This document shows, one piece after another, positions 22,876 through 30,512 of a stretch of 64,000 bases of DNA (the first letter of the stretch is position 1; every line of letters begins with the position of its first letter). The notes under the pieces are model-generated. The model was not told the DNA's origin. It saw nothing but the letters and a program-made list of their open reading frames with translations, and made no database searches. The position numbers were made by a program, and so were the translations under genes. Origin of the DNA: a virus; the IMG/VR virus record IMGVR_UViG_3300035698_004085, positions 111,003 to 175,002 of that record; one strand, 5' to 3'.

Positions 22876-23073
22876 ATGAATGAGAACACTAAAGATGATT
22901 ATCTAGAACGCCTAAGAAACATCGAAGCAAAAGCAAATGACCTACCTTACGCAACCTTCAAAGTTAATAACGTTAAACAATATAGGCACATCATAAACAG
23001 AATAAACGAAAAATTAACACTAGCCACAGACAACAACATAGAACTAATAAGCTATCTAGAGGCTATAAACTAA
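22876..23073 (+). CDS. Small helical protein
   Basis: 65 residues, helical, Asn/Lys-rich; last gene of the operon before a 1.6-kb gene-free region. Confidence 0.55.
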   Translation: MNENTKDDYLERLRNIEAKANDLPYATFKVNNVKQYRHIINRINEKLTLATDNNIELISYLEAIN

Positions 23074-23700
23074 AAAGGATTAAAACCAAACCAAAAGAAC
23101 CCCTAAAGAATCCCAAGAACATATAGACAGTCTCTCCTATACATAGTAGCCTAGTAACCCTTCATCCTCCTTAAATACATAATTCTAGACAGTATATACA
23201 ATCACTAATTAGTATTGTCTAAAAACTACCAACTTCTTCCCTTAATCAACTCTTTATTAGCTATTATATAAGATTTCTCAATCATTTCATAAGATTGTTT
23301 AAGACTGACTCAACATTATTCAACAGATCTTAAACATAATTTATAGAGAATAACACTTTTAAACAATCTTTAATAATCTTTAAAATGTATAACTATACAT
23401 TCTTAAACTGCATATTTATACACAGTTCTTTAACTAATATTTATACATTCCCCAACATTTCTGCATACTTATGCAAGCGACCCTCGAAGCGCGTATCACT
23501 TATGCATTAAAACCTCAAGCTCGTCGATTAATCCTTATACATTAATCAACAATTGGCTAGATTATGCCTAATCCTAAGCCTAGGCAAGCATTAGCCAGGG
23601 TTTATCCAGAGCTTACCCAGAGCTTATCCATTAATCCTCCATTAACTCTCCAGAGATTGGCTAATCTCTCCTGGAATTCCCCAGTTATTAGCTAATCTCC

Positions 23701-24022
23701 TTGCCAATAGTTCGGCAATAATCTTTAAAACCTTTATAAACCAAATATAGTTCTGTTCAGAGCTTAACGAGGCAGACGAATATCGGGGGTAAGACTTTTA
23801 CCAGTGCTTTTAACCCTAATTATATTCTGTTTGGCTATTATATTCACTAATAACCTGCTGAATACTTGTGATGTATTAATATGCACAAGACTTCAGCAAT
23901 CTTTTAGCAACCCTGCCTAATATTATGGAAGCTATAACTCTAATCCCCAAATATTATATATGTTTTAATTAATATGCACTATTTTCTAAGGGATTATTAG
24001 TTTAATGCCGAACTATTGGCAA
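23701..24022 (+). repeat. 17-bp inverted repeat pair
   Basis: TTGCCAATAGTTCGGCA (23701-23717) recurs as its exact reverse complement at 24006-24022, 288 bases apart. Confidence 0.85.
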
Positions 24023-24113
24023 GAGCTGGCTATAATTCTGTATAGTTATTAGCCAGTGCTTAAAGACTGGGGAGTTGTTAGTGATTGTTGGGTGATTGTT
24101 GTATAGTTGTTGG

Positions 24114-24276
24114 TTAATCTCTGTATAAGTATTCAATAGTCGGCGAGCTTAAGGTTTTATGCAGAAAGATTGGCGAGTAATTATGCATTCGCCAATCTTT
24201 AGTGGATTAGTGTATAAGTATTCTGCTTAATCTCTGTATAAGTATTCAATAGTCGGCGAGCTTAAGGTTTTATGCA
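24114..24276 (+). repeat. 50-bp direct repeat pair
   Basis: The 50 bases at 24114-24163 recur exactly at 24227-24276. Each copy holds GTATAAGTATT, GTCGGCGAGC and TTTTATGCA. Partial copies follow at 24293-24326. Confidence 0.9.
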
Positions 24277-24350
24277 AAGATTATCCAGGATTGTATAAGT
24301 ATTCTGCTTAATCTCTGCATAAGTATGCAGAATCCTTGCAGAAGTTTTAA

Positions 24351-24380
24351 AAATCCCTGGAAATCCCTGGAAATCCCTGG
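24351..24380 (+). repeat. Tandem 10-bp repeat, three copies
   Basis: AAATCCCTGG occurs three times in a row, followed by two copies of AGAATGGCTG. Confidence 0.9.
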
Positions 24381-24563
24381 AGAATGGCTGGAAATCCTTA
24401 GAGAATGGCTGATTAATGCATATATATGCTGTATATGTATGCATAGGGGGGTCGTAAGGTATCCGATGTATAGGAGATTATGGGACCCTGATTTTACCTC
24501 TTTTTAAAACAGAAGGGTTTTTAAAACCAAGCTCTGTTAATAAAGCACTTTTTAAAATCTCCT

Positions 24564-24607
24564 TGCACAATGGTTCGCCAAGTATAATTCTGGCGAGAGG
24601 TTGTGCA
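24564..24607 (+). other. Long two-part hairpin
   Basis: TGCACAA/TTGTGCA (24564-24570/24601-24607) encloses TCGCCA/TGGCGA (24575-24580/24591-24596). It lies between TTTTAAAA copies and could be a DNA structure of the origin region or part of an RNA. Confidence 0.7.
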
Positions 24608-24677
24608 GATTTTAAAAACACTGTGCAAGATTTTAAAAATCTACCTTAAGAGGTTTTAAAAATCGGTTCTATAATCT

Positions 24678-24710
24678 TCTTAAATCCCCCTACGCTGTGT
24701 GTAGTATATT
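24678..24710 (+). promoter_or_regulatory. Class 2 promoter TCTTAA-N21-TATATT
   Basis: TCTTAA (24678-24683) and TATATT (24705-24710), spacer 21. Upstream of tag-family gene 24740. Confidence 0.6.
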
Positions 24711-24739
24711 AGGGGTAGGTTAATAACAGGAGAAAAATT

Positions 24740-24949
24740 ATGAAACGAGTAGTTATAAGCGAATCTAGTTATAAGAGAATTGCCCAGGAGCTTGGTATGG
24801 AGTTAGATGACGAGCCTAGAGAGATTGATGATGAGATGGCTTCAGCCTTAAAAACCTTTCTGGAGGCTAATGGGATTATAAACCCAACAGCTGAGCAAAT
24901 GGCAGACGTTTATATGCTTTTTAAAGACTATGCAGCAAACGCTCAGTAA
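24740..24949 (+). CDS. Tag-family protein G
   Basis: 69 residues. A tag-like start (KRVVISESSYKRIAQELGME), acidic linker, then a helical unit (ALKTFLEANGIINPTAEQMADVY). AGGAGAAAAATT before the ATG. Separated by 8 kb from the main tag cluster but under the same promoter class. Confidence 0.65.
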   Translation: MKRVVISESSYKRIAQELGMELDDEPREIDDEMASALKTFLEANGIINPTAEQMADVYMLFKDYAANAQ

Positions 24950-25130
24950 CAGCTCCCCCCAACCTTCGGACAACGCTTCGTCAATACCTATATAAATACC
25001 CTTACAAGTATTTCGTTACCTGAAAGACCCCCCTTGTTCAAAAGAGGGGTAGTTGTATAGAGAATAAGGTACCATATGTAGGGTTATAGTATAGCTGTAA
25101 AGTAAGGATTGACTCGTTATGTGGTTAATG

Positions 25131-25163
25131 CTTTAAAATTTACTATTTGAGTGGGAGTATAAT
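25131..25163 (+). promoter_or_regulatory. Class 2 promoter CTTTAA-N21-TATAAT
   Basis: CTTTAA (25131-25136) and TATAAT (25158-25163), spacer 21. An upstream hairpin CCCCCTT...AAGAGGGG (about 25027-25048) may end the previous transcript. Confidence 0.7.
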
Positions 25164-25185
25164 GTGTGGTAGGAGAAAATGAATT

Positions 25186-25731
25186 ATGATAAAAATATCG
25201 AAGAGTGGTTATCGAAGGCTTTCTCAATCGTATAACCAGGATTTAGTCAACAAGGTAACTAATGGTGCGGCAGAAGGTTGGTACTTTCATGCTTCAGACC
25301 AGCCGTTGTTAGGTATAGATAAGGGGTATGTTACGTTGTTTGTGGAGGCTAATGACTATGATGACTCTACTCATTACGGGAATGTGTATAATTTTGTGTA
25401 TCCTAATAGCGTTATAGAGGCTACTAGTTTGGTTGAAGAGGTTAGAGGTGCTTTGATTAGCGACCGCGATGCTGGAGGTTTGAGTCCAGATTTAGATAGT
25501 ACGTTTGATGGTGGTATGTTAGATCAGTTAGAAGAAGAGTTTAACCCTGACGATATTGTAGATACGGCTGGTTTATGGGATAGTCCAGAATTTGTCAGTT
25601 GGTTTTATGACAAGTTTGGAAATACGTTTGTTAAGACTTGGGATGGTGGAGTTTGTCCAGTCATCTCAGAGTTTAACGGTACTATAATTTCTATGACTGA
25701 GGAGGAGTTTGAGTCTCTTTCTGATTATTAA
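25186..25731 (+). CDS. Tag-family protein H
   Basis: 181 residues. Short tag (IKISKSGYRRLSQSY), then an acidic alpha/beta domain with GWYFHAS (about 32-38), YGNVYNFVYP, and a C-terminal WDGGVCPVISEFNG strand pair. The H-x-S plus Y-x-F pattern faintly recalls ADP-ribosyltransferase folds, but the catalytic Glu motif is not evident, so I make no enzyme call. Confidence 0.6.
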   Translation: MIKISKSGYRRLSQSYNQDLVNKVTNGAAEGWYFHASDQPLLGIDKGYVTLFVEANDYDDSTHYGNVYNFVYPNSVIEATSLVEEVRGALISDRDAGGLSPDLDSTFDGGMLDQLEEEFNPDDIVDTAGLWDSPEFVSWFYDKFGNTFVKTWDGGVCPVISEFNGTIISMTEEEFESLSDY

Positions 25732-25773
25732 TTTTACAGGCGTGTTGTAACTATAATGGCTAACGAAGTTGTT

Positions 25774-26106
25774 TTAGTTTTTGTCTAGAACGTTAAATAC
25801 TTCAGTTGCTACCACAAACCTACCTCTTTTTGTTTCCTCTGAGCAGCAGGAACATTCCTGATCGTGGTTTAGTTCTGTGGCTACAACATCCAAGACCTGC
25901 TCCAGCCTCTTTTCGGCTGCTTCGGCGCGGGCTTTCATTTTGCAATAGGGTGTGCCACCATCATCACCTACCAAACCGTCGTTGCCCTCTGTACAGATAC
26001 CTGCTGCAAGAGCGAAGCACTCCCTCTCCAGCTCCCCGATCCTTGCGTTGGCTGTAGATAGGTTGGATAGTGCTTTACATAGAGCATAGTCCGGTTTAAT
26101 TTCCAT
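25774..26106 (-). CDS. Small phage accessory protein
   Basis: 110 residues. A helical start with leucine spacing, the segment CFALAAGICTEGNDGLVGDDGGTPYC common in small accessory phage proteins, then CSCC and a helix. GGAGGAATCAG lies before the start on its own strand, and a class 1 promoter is at 26169-26197. Function unknown. Confidence 0.7.
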   Translation of the reverse strand: MEIKPDYALCKALSNLSTANARIGELERECFALAAGICTEGNDGLVGDDGGTPYCKMKARAEAAEKRLEQVLDVVATELNHDQECSCCSEETKRGRFVVATEVFNVLDKN

Positions 26107-26127
26107 CTGATTCCTCCCTCTCTCCTC

Positions 26128-26147
26128 TCACGGTCTAAAGACCGTGA
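26128..26147 (-). promoter_or_regulatory. 9-bp palindrome in the leader
   Basis: TCACGGTCT-AA-AGACCGTGA lies between the promoter and the start of the minus-strand gene. It could be an operator or a leader hairpin. Confidence 0.6.
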
Positions 26148-26168
26148 AGTTCTTAATCATTATTAGGA

Positions 26169-26197
26169 ATCTTAACATTTCTTTTTAGTTCTGTCAA
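26169..26197 (-). promoter_or_regulatory. Class 1 promoter, minus strand
   Basis: On the minus strand: TTGACA (26192-26197), N17, TAAGAT (26169-26174). Confidence 0.82.
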
Positions 26198-26209
26198 GTC
26201 TTTTTTAGA

Positions 26210-26392
26210 TTAGCCTAGAACCCAGTTACAATGAGGGCATGGTTCATTTTGCAGAGAGGTGTCCTCATTAAGTTTTTTACCACATTGACTACACGTAACG
26301 AGAGGTTCCATATCATTAACACATACTGCGCATTCTTGACAGTCCTTTTTGTTACTGATTGACCAAGCGCATCCTTTGAATTGGTTTTCCAT
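26210..26392 (-). CDS. Small double zinc-knuckle protein
   Basis: 60 residues. CAW...CQECAVC and CSQCGKK...CPHC form two probable zinc sites. The start was moved inside the longer frame because AAAGGAAAACA precedes it and the promoter overlaps the longer start. Confidence 0.7.
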   Translation of the reverse strand: MENQFKGCAWSISNKKDCQECAVCVNDMEPLVTCSQCGKKLNEDTSLQNEPCPHCNWVLG

Positions 26393-26432
26393 TGTTTTCC
26401 TTTTGTTGTGCTGTTTTTCAGCTTCTGTTAGC

Positions 26433-26461
26433 AGACTAGCATTGTGTGGGAAGCATGTCAA
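26433..26461 (-). promoter_or_regulatory. Class 1 promoter, minus strand
   Basis: On the minus strand: TTGACA (26456-26461), N17, TAGTCT (26433-26438), upstream of the zinc-knuckle gene. Confidence 0.8.
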
Positions 26462-26481
26462 GTCTTTTCTACTTTTTATTC

Positions 26482-26510
26482 TTGACGCATCTTTCCAGAG
26501 ATGCTAAGAT
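26482..26510 (+). promoter_or_regulatory. Class 1 promoter, divergent
   Basis: TTGACG (26482-26487)-N17-TAAGAT (26505-26510), back to back with the minus promoter at 26433. The next 110 bases hold no gene before the second promoter at 26620. Confidence 0.7.
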
Positions 26511-26619
26511 AGCTTTTGCATGCAAGAGGAACGGCTAACGAAGTTGTTTAGACATTTGTTTAGCGGTTTTAGCTATGTTTAGACGTTCGTGTTAATTTTC
26601 AAAAGAGTTGAATAATTGC

Positions 26620-26648
26620 TTGACATGGTTTGACCAGTGTGTTAGGCT
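26620..26648 (+). promoter_or_regulatory. Class 1 promoter TTGACA-N17-TAGGCT
   Basis: -35 at 26620-26625, -10 at 26643-26648, extended TG. Serves 26683 onward. Confidence 0.8.
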
Positions 26649-26682
26649 ATGTTTCTGAGGTTTTTAAGAAAGGATTTATAGG

Positions 26683-26889
26683 ATGACTAAGGTAAAGATG
26701 TTTCAATCTCATTTTTTAGGAGATCTGGAGGCGGAGATAAATGTTTATATTGAGAAGATGCACAAAAAAGGGTACGAGGTAGTAAGTCAAACCGTACAGT
26801 CTATTTCAGGTATAGACTTGGCAGTATGCGCTTCTCCTGTACAACAAGTTCTTATTACGGTTTGGGCGTCAAAGAAGAAGGATTTATAA
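26683..26889 (+). CDS. Cse60-like small protein
   Basis: 68 residues: VKMFQSHFLGDLEAEINVYI...GYEVVSQTVQ...VLITVWASKKK, the strand-helix-strand-strand plan of the Cse60/DUF2758 family of small proteins. Function in phages unknown; recognition is by pattern only. Confidence 0.6.
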   Translation: MTKVKMFQSHFLGDLEAEINVYIEKMHKKGYEVVSQTVQSISGIDLAVCASPVQQVLITVWASKKKDL

Positions 26890-26890
26890 A

Positions 26891-27106
26891 ATGGAGGACA
26901 AAGAATACATTAGTTATCTAGAGAAGGAGCTTGAAAATTATATTGGGTTGGCAAAGGGCGCTGAGGTTAAAGTTCATAAGTTAGAAAAGCGTATTAAAGA
27001 GATTCTAGCTTGGTATGCTAAGTGGGGTTGTTTAGATTCTGGTCAAGCGATTTGGGCACCTCCAGGGGAGGAGTTTGAGTCTACCCTAACCAGGAGCTAT
27101 GAGTAA
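26891..27106 (+). CDS. Coiled-coil small protein
   Basis: 71 residues: long helix with heptads (residues 3-40) then a Pro/Gly tail. One base after the previous stop. Confidence 0.6.
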   Translation: MEDKEYISYLEKELENYIGLAKGAEVKVHKLEKRIKEILAWYAKWGCLDSGQAIWAPPGEEFESTLTRSYE

Positions 27107-27155
27107 GTACAGTACTGCTGTAGCTGTTAGCTCACCAGAACGATGAGGAGGAAAA

Positions 27156-27713
27156 ATGACAATAAGGTTAAAGAGAAGTATTGATATGTCAACAATTATT
27201 AATACGCTTGATTTAGAACTGCTGGATCATCCTGAGTACAAGTATCTTTTTGTAGGAGACTGGCATGACTTATCAGAGGAGCTAAAGTCTATAGGTTGGA
27301 CTGAGGATGCGTTCTTAATAATGCTTAAACACGATGAGGAAGAGGTGTGCATAGGTTACGTTAAGTGGCGTTGTAACCGCACCCATGATGAGGTTAGCAA
27401 TGTCTCAATGCTTTTATCTCCTGAGTATTTAAATTCTGGTATAGGTGCTTATGTTATGGCTCGGTTGTTGTTTTACCTTTTGGAGGATCGTGGTTATCGA
27501 AAGATACGTTTTCTATGTTTTTCTAATAACGCTAGAGGGCTTCGATTGTACAGAAAGTTTTTAGAGTTTGGTGGTAGGGAGGTTGGGTTATATAAGGAGG
27601 ATTTCAAGCTTAGGGACGGTAAGTATTATGACAATATTGCATTTGAGCTTTTAAAAAAGGATTTTCAGTCTACTTCTAAGCTTACCAGATTGGCAAGCAG
27701 GGTAGTTATTTAG
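27156..27713 (+). CDS. GNAT-family N-acetyltransferase
   Basis: 185 residues. The acetyl-CoA site region VSMLLSPEYLNSGIGAYVMARLL (motif A, with N-S-G-I-G in place of the usual Q/R-x-x-G-x-G/A) is followed by the motif B region VRFLCFSNN-like and N-ARGLRLYRKFLEFGG. Target unknown; phages use such enzymes to modify host proteins or small molecules. GAGGAGGAAAA precedes the ATG. Confidence 0.75.
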   Translation: MTIRLKRSIDMSTIINTLDLELLDHPEYKYLFVGDWHDLSEELKSIGWTEDAFLIMLKHDEEEVCIGYVKWRCNRTHDEVSNVSMLLSPEYLNSGIGAYVMARLLFYLLEDRGYRKIRFLCFSNNARGLRLYRKFLEFGGREVGLYKEDFKLRDGKYYDNIAFELLKKDFQSTSKLTRLASRVVI

Positions 27714-27757
27714 AAAGGTTTGAAAAACGGAGAGCTAACTTTATTCCTAAAATTAGC

Positions 27758-27786
27758 TTGACAACTGTTTTGTAGTGTGTTAAATA
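27758..27786 (+). promoter_or_regulatory. Class 1 promoter TTGACA-N17-TAAATA
   Basis: -35 at 27758-27763, -10 at 27781-27786, TG at 27777-27779 region. Confidence 0.75.
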
Positions 27787-27818
27787 GGGAGAAGGAAAAT
27801 TGAGAAAGGATTTTTAGG

Positions 27819-28373
27819 ATGAAGAGAGCTAATGACAAAATGCCTAAAGCGCCCCCTGCACCGACAGAAGATATTAATTTTTTGCAAGCTGATTTAAGTA
27901 AGTGTGCAAAGCACGGCGACTACTATATGGCTAGTTGGTCTTCAAAGTCTTTTGAAGATGGGTCAATTCGCATTGAAGGCTCTTTGTGCGTTTGTTGCAT
28001 GTTGGAAAATGCTGAGAAGTTGAGATTGGCTGAAGAAGAGATCCTTGAGTTGAGGAAAGAGAACTCTAGCTTTCCTACAGAGGCTGCTTATCAAGGTCTT
28101 ATGGTCAGAGCTTTGAACGCTGAGGAAGCTAGAGATAAGTATAAAGCTGAGAGAGACTCACTGGCGTATGAATGGTTTGACCCTGATGAGGTAGCTTCTA
28201 TTTGTGGAGTGAGAGACGCTTATAAAGCTGAGAAAGAGATTGCAGAAGCAAAGCTTGCACAGTTGGAAAATGCGGTTATGGACCATGAGGTAGCTAAGTG
28301 GGGAGCAAGTCCTGTAGAGAGTGACGTTGACAGAGATCTTTATGATCTTGTAGGTCCAAGAGAGGAAGGTTAA
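27819..28373 (+). CDS. Coiled-coil protein with Cys cluster
   Basis: 184 residues. C-AKHGD...CVCCM near the N-terminus may bind zinc, followed by long charged helices containing two similar units (ARDKYKAERDS; VRDAYKAEKEI). Such small zinc plus coiled-coil proteins recur in this region (compare 46201). Function unknown. Confidence 0.65.
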   Translation: MKRANDKMPKAPPAPTEDINFLQADLSKCAKHGDYYMASWSSKSFEDGSIRIEGSLCVCCMLENAEKLRLAEEEILELRKENSSFPTEAAYQGLMVRALNAEEARDKYKAERDSLAYEWFDPDEVASICGVRDAYKAEKEIAEAKLAQLENAVMDHEVAKWGASPVESDVDRDLYDLVGPREEG

Positions 28374-28374
28374 A

Positions 28375-28740
28375 ATGAAAACAGTTACGTTAAATTCAAA
28401 GAAGTCTCCAGAATACTCTGTTGCTTTTCCTGACCATTTTCTTCAGCTATGGTTATCGAGTGGAGATAATGTGCTAAATGCTTATGGTGAGTTTGCTGGT
28501 GACACCGTAGCTTGGCTAACTTATGACGAGGCTAAAGAGCTTAGAGAAGCTTTGGACAGTCAGATTAAACAAGAGGATCTAATTAGGTCTATTAAGGAAG
28601 ACGATGCAGGAGTTAAATGGATAGAAGAGTGTATTGCTCTAATGCCAGACAATAATCCTAAAGAACCTTATAGGCTGACTAAAGAAAATCTTGATAAAAT
28701 GCGAAAAAGGATTGAAGGTTATGCAAACTTTGTTGTTTAA
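28375..28740 (+). CDS. Hypothetical protein
   Basis: 121 residues, one base after the previous stop. An N-terminal beta-rich part and a helical acidic C-terminus; the next gene starts inside it. Confidence 0.6.
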   Translation: MKTVTLNSKKSPEYSVAFPDHFLQLWLSSGDNVLNAYGEFAGDTVAWLTYDEAKELREALDSQIKQEDLIRSIKEDDAGVKWIEECIALMPDNNPKEPYRLTKENLDKMRKRIEGYANFVV

Positions 28741-28969
28741 GATTATTGGTGTTTTGTTTTTTGTTATAGGTATTTTAGGAATTGGTCATGGCGTTTGGCT
28801 AGAGTTAGAAATGCTTGATTGGTGGTGCTTTACACCAGTTACAACGGGGTTTCAAGGACTTGATTGGGCTTTAACCCCTATTATTGTTTTCGTTTTTCCT
28901 TCTGCAGTAGTTGTTATCCCTTTTGTTATTGGAGCGCTTTGCATGAATCTGTCTAAGGAGGATTTATAG
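28721..28969 (+). CDS. Two-pass membrane protein
   Basis: 82 residues with hydrophobic segments at about 3-25 and 48-74. ATG 28721 follows AAAAGGATTGAAGGTT and overlaps the previous gene by 20 bases. Confidence 0.6.
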   Translation: MQTLLFKIIGVLFFVIGILGIGHGVWLELEMLDWWCFTPVTTGFQGLDWALTPIIVFVFPSAVVVIPFVIGALCMNLSKEDL

Positions 28970-28971
28970 AA

Positions 28972-29316
28972 ATGACTGATACAAAATACCCTTCCTGGGT
29001 TGACGCGAAGATAAGTTTTAATACTTCTCAGGCGACGGCTAAGTGTCGTTTGTGTAATGTTAATATTGATAGGGGGGAGATGAGGTTTGTGTTAAAGGAG
29101 GTTCATGTGTCTCCTAAGATTAAGGATCTTCATTTTCATTCTGAGTGCATGGAGAGGATTTCTAAGTTTGTGCTTGCTTCTGTTGCGACTGAGACAGACC
29201 TTCAAGGTTTTCGCAAGCACTTAGAGTATGCGAAAGGTATAGTAGAAGGTTTTCCAGTGTGGAAACAGAATCTTTTAGGAACAAGAGTAAACAAGGAAAG
29301 AGAAAACAATGACTGA
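28972..29316 (+). CDS. PARP-type zinc-finger-like protein
   Basis: 114 residues. The segment CRLCNVNIDRGEMRF...LHFHSEC (residues 25-59) follows the C-x2-C...H-x2-C layout with I-x-x-GE-x-R of PARP-type zinc fingers, which bind DNA ends in eukaryotic proteins. A helical C-terminus follows. Similarity is by eye and DNA-end binding is inference. Confidence 0.6.
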   Translation: MTDTKYPSWVDAKISFNTSQATAKCRLCNVNIDRGEMRFVLKEVHVSPKIKDLHFHSECMERISKFVLASVATETDLQGFRKHLEYAKGIVEGFPVWKQNLLGTRVNKERENND

Positions 29317-29518
29317 TACACAGATACAGAGAAAGCTAAACCAACTTAGGAAGATTGCTAATGAGCTTGTAGCCGAAGCTGAAGAGCGTTGGGGAGAGTT
29401 TGCAAGCTTGTCTTACGCTAGCGGTTACTTTAACTTGCAAGAGCACTGTGACGATTCTCAAGAGCATACAAAGTTTAGCTCAACGGAGGGTTGCCGTATG
29501 GATAGTGGAGATTGGTAA
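29309..29518 (+). CDS. Small helical protein
   Basis: 69 residues, overlapping the previous gene's end by eight bases. N-terminal charged helix, C-terminal His/Ser-rich tail. Confidence 0.55.
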   Translation: MTDTQIQRKLNQLRKIANELVAEAEERWGEFASLSYASGYFNLQEHCDDSQEHTKFSSTEGCRMDSGDW

Positions 29519-29519
29519 A

Positions 29520-29699
29520 ATGAATAAAGAATTAATAGAGAAGTTTGAAAAGGCTTATAATAATTACTCAAAGTCTCATTCTAAATGGAGACAAGGCAGC
29601 TATCTTTACTCTGATGAGCTACTAGAGATTTATGAAGACTTTGTTACTGAGCTACAACCTCTTCTTCCTAAAATTATAAAAGCTCTAAAAACTTCTTGA
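29520..29699 (+). CDS. Small helical protein
   Basis: 59 residues (NKELIEKFEKAYNNYSKSHSK...). Start 29520 lies one base after the previous stop. The next promoter's -35 box overlaps its last codons. Confidence 0.55.
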   Translation: MNKELIEKFEKAYNNYSKSHSKWRQGSYLYSDELLEIYEDFVTELQPLLPKIIKALKTS

Positions 29700-29724
29700 C
29701 ATTTGCGTAAACTTAGGATACGCT
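29696..29724 (+). promoter_or_regulatory. Class 1 promoter TTGACA-N17-TACGCT
   Basis: -35 at 29696-29701 (shares bases with the preceding stop), -10 at 29719-29724. Heads the 29760-34118 operon. Confidence 0.78.
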
Positions 29725-29759
29725 GTTATTCAAGAACTTTTTAGAAAGGAAATTGAAAA

Positions 29760-29969
29760 ATGAAATTTGTAATAGCCGTGCCGGTAACCGTTGAAGTACT
29801 TTGCGAGGTAGAAGCAGAAGACGAAGATACTGCGTATGAGATGGTTGATGACTTGGACTTTGATTTGAGAGAGACTGTCAATGGCGTTGAGGTTAAGGAC
29901 CGAAGAATGGAATTAGAGTATTGCGAACAACCAGACTACGATAATATGACAATTACGGAGATAAAGTAA
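29760..29969 (+). CDS. Small acidic protein
   Basis: 69 residues: a beta-strand start (KFVIAVPVTVEVLCEVEAEDEDTAY), a pattern seen in small phage proteins with a ferredoxin-like half fold, then an acidic helix. The stop overlaps the next start by one base. Confidence 0.6.
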   Translation: MKFVIAVPVTVEVLCEVEAEDEDTAYEMVDDLDFDLRETVNGVEVKDRRMELEYCEQPDYDNMTITEIK

Positions 29970-30220
29970 TGGATAGCGACATGACCATAGACGAGTTTGT
30001 AAGCGTCTTAGATGACCATATGGTTGAGATTGGAGACTATGTAACTGTTGATCTTCGGCATCCACCAAGAACTACAAGAATGATCTTCAGAGGAATTCGT
30101 GAAGGAAGTCATGGAGACTTTCAAGTTCTTGTTGGAGATATTGAAGATCTTAGAACTATTGATGTTCATCCTTCCTGCATTGTAGACTGGAAATCTTTTT
30201 ACGAAGAGTTGATGGGATAA
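29969..30220 (+). CDS. Small hypothetical protein
   Basis: 83 residues, with strands GDYVTVDLRHPP and GDFQVLVGDI suggesting a small beta barrel. No family recognised. Confidence 0.6.
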   Translation: MDSDMTIDEFVSVLDDHMVEIGDYVTVDLRHPPRTTRMIFRGIREGSHGDFQVLVGDIEDLRTIDVHPSCIVDWKSFYEELMG

Positions 30221-30221
30221 T

Positions 30222-30512
30222 ATGACTAATAACCTAATGACACCAGATCATCCAAGGTGGGACGAGTTTCTAGAGAGGCTTAGTGGTCCAGACGGATGTG
30301 ACTTAAAAGAAATAGATGGAAACCGATATAGCAAGTGTTCCGCTCTAAGAGAGCGTCCGTTTGCTAGTGCTGTTTTAAAAGATATGGGAATGTCGGTGCA
30401 AGCGTCTTTAACCTTTTTTAACAGCTATGGAGGTTATTGCGACTGTGAGATCTTCTCTAACGTTAGTAGCTCATATGAAAGCGACAAGAGAAAGGCATCA
30501 CTCAATGACTGA
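30222..30512 (+). CDS. DUF2695-like small protein
   Basis: 96 residues: DHPRWDEFLERLSGPDGCD, then a helix and NSYGGYCDCEIF near residues 67-78, the GGYCDCE-like ending I associate with DUF2695. Function of the family unknown. Confidence 0.6.
   Translation: MTNNLMTPDHPRWDEFLERLSGPDGCDLKEIDGNRYSKCSALRERPFASAVLKDMGMSVQASLTFFNSYGGYCDCEIFSNVSSSYESDKRKASLND

Larger units (their letters stand above)
23074..24677 (+). other. Gene-free, repeat-rich region, candidate replication origin
   Basis: No credible gene in 1.6 kb. It is AT-rich with many short repeats: TTATACATT/TTATGCATT-type words (23390-23530), CAGAGCTTA/CAGAGCTTATCC (23600-23640), GTATAAGTATT at 24123, 24212, 24236 and 24293, TTTTAAAA palindromes (seven between 24345 and 24661) and several larger repeats listed separately. 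The genes to its left are C-rich on this strand, those to its right G-rich, so a skew switch coincides with it. Origin function is inference. Confidence 0.5.
25758..26549. repeat. 17-bp direct repeats flanking a minus-strand cassette
   Basis: GGCTAACGAAGTTGTTT occurs at 25758-25774 and again at 26533-26549, on either side of two minus-strand genes and their promoters. This is what an inserted cassette or recombination site would leave. Confidence 0.75.

Noticed and set aside
24351-24400. CRISPR array
   Set aside because: Three 10-bp tandem copies without spacers; no cas genes anywhere in the window.
24262-24507. Two 60-codon open frames, one per strand, in the repeat region
   Set aside because: Both consist of the repeated 10-bp words, lack ribosome binding sites and overlap each other.
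25186-25731. ADP-ribosyltransferase call for tag protein H
   Set aside because: FHAS and a Y-x-F strand are suggestive, but no catalytic Glu motif could be placed.
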